Below, piece by piece: positions 5,227 to 5,243 of a stretch of DNA of 5,243 nucleotides. Position numbers and translations under genes: made by a program. The DNA is taken from the NCBI GenBank assembly GCA_946183335.1, contig CAMGZN010000060.1:1-5243 (forward strand). Direction: 5' to 3'. The notes under the pieces were generated by a model. The model saw only the letters and a program-made list of their open reading frames with translations. It was not told the DNA's origin and searched no databases. The first letter of the stretch is position 1, and each line of letters opens with the position of its first letter. The DNA is from an uncultured Caryophanales bacterium (GTDB taxonomy: Bacteria; Bacillota_I; Bacilli_A; RFN20; CAG-826).

Positions 5227-5243
5227 TTTTAACTAAATAATCT

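Overview
The window looks like ordinary chromosomal DNA from a low-GC, Gram-positive-type bacterium (Firmicutes/Bacilli or the neighbouring Mollicutes/Erysipelotrichia-like lineages). This rests on AT-rich intergenic DNA, strong AGGAGG-type ribosome binding sites, a lipoprotein-type transporter binding protein, and a pyrimidine-nucleoside phosphorylase and transporter of Firmicutes type. Every tryptophan codon I checked is TGG and the last gene ends in TGA, so nothing points to a reassigned UGA. I cannot name a species.

Left part (1-1864, + strand): a tightly packed operon runs from the 3' end of a pyrimidine-nucleoside phosphorylase gene (pdp, cut by the window edge), through dtd (D-aminoacyl-tRNA deacylase), to mnmA (tRNA 2-thiouridylase). 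The junctions are a 2-nt gap and a 1-nt TAATG overlap. The operon ends at a compact hairpin with T-runs on both sides, which also serves the convergent operon.

Middle (1894-4802, - strand): a three-gene ABC transporter operon, read from right to left: substrate-binding lipoprotein, then membrane permease, then ATPase. It belongs to the uncharacterised family COG2984/COG4120/COG1101, whose streptococcal relatives are called TrpXYZ. Two features stand out. The ATPase carries an insertion of about 75 residues, highly charged and helical, between its signature motif and Walker B. The binding protein has eight cysteines besides the lipidated one, including a CxxC pair.

Right part (4803-5243): a 220-nt AT-rich divergent intergenic region holds a well-formed + strand promoter, a weaker - strand promoter, a 12-bp perfect palindrome and a hairpin at the likely 5' end of the transporter mRNA. 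It is followed by a 67-residue helix-turn-helix protein on the + strand. The last 17 nt hold no recognisable feature. The divergent layout makes this small protein a candidate regulator of the transporter or of itself, but it could equally be the first gene of an unrelated operon beyond the window. I see no CRISPR array, rRNA, tRNA, insertion sequence or phage structural gene.
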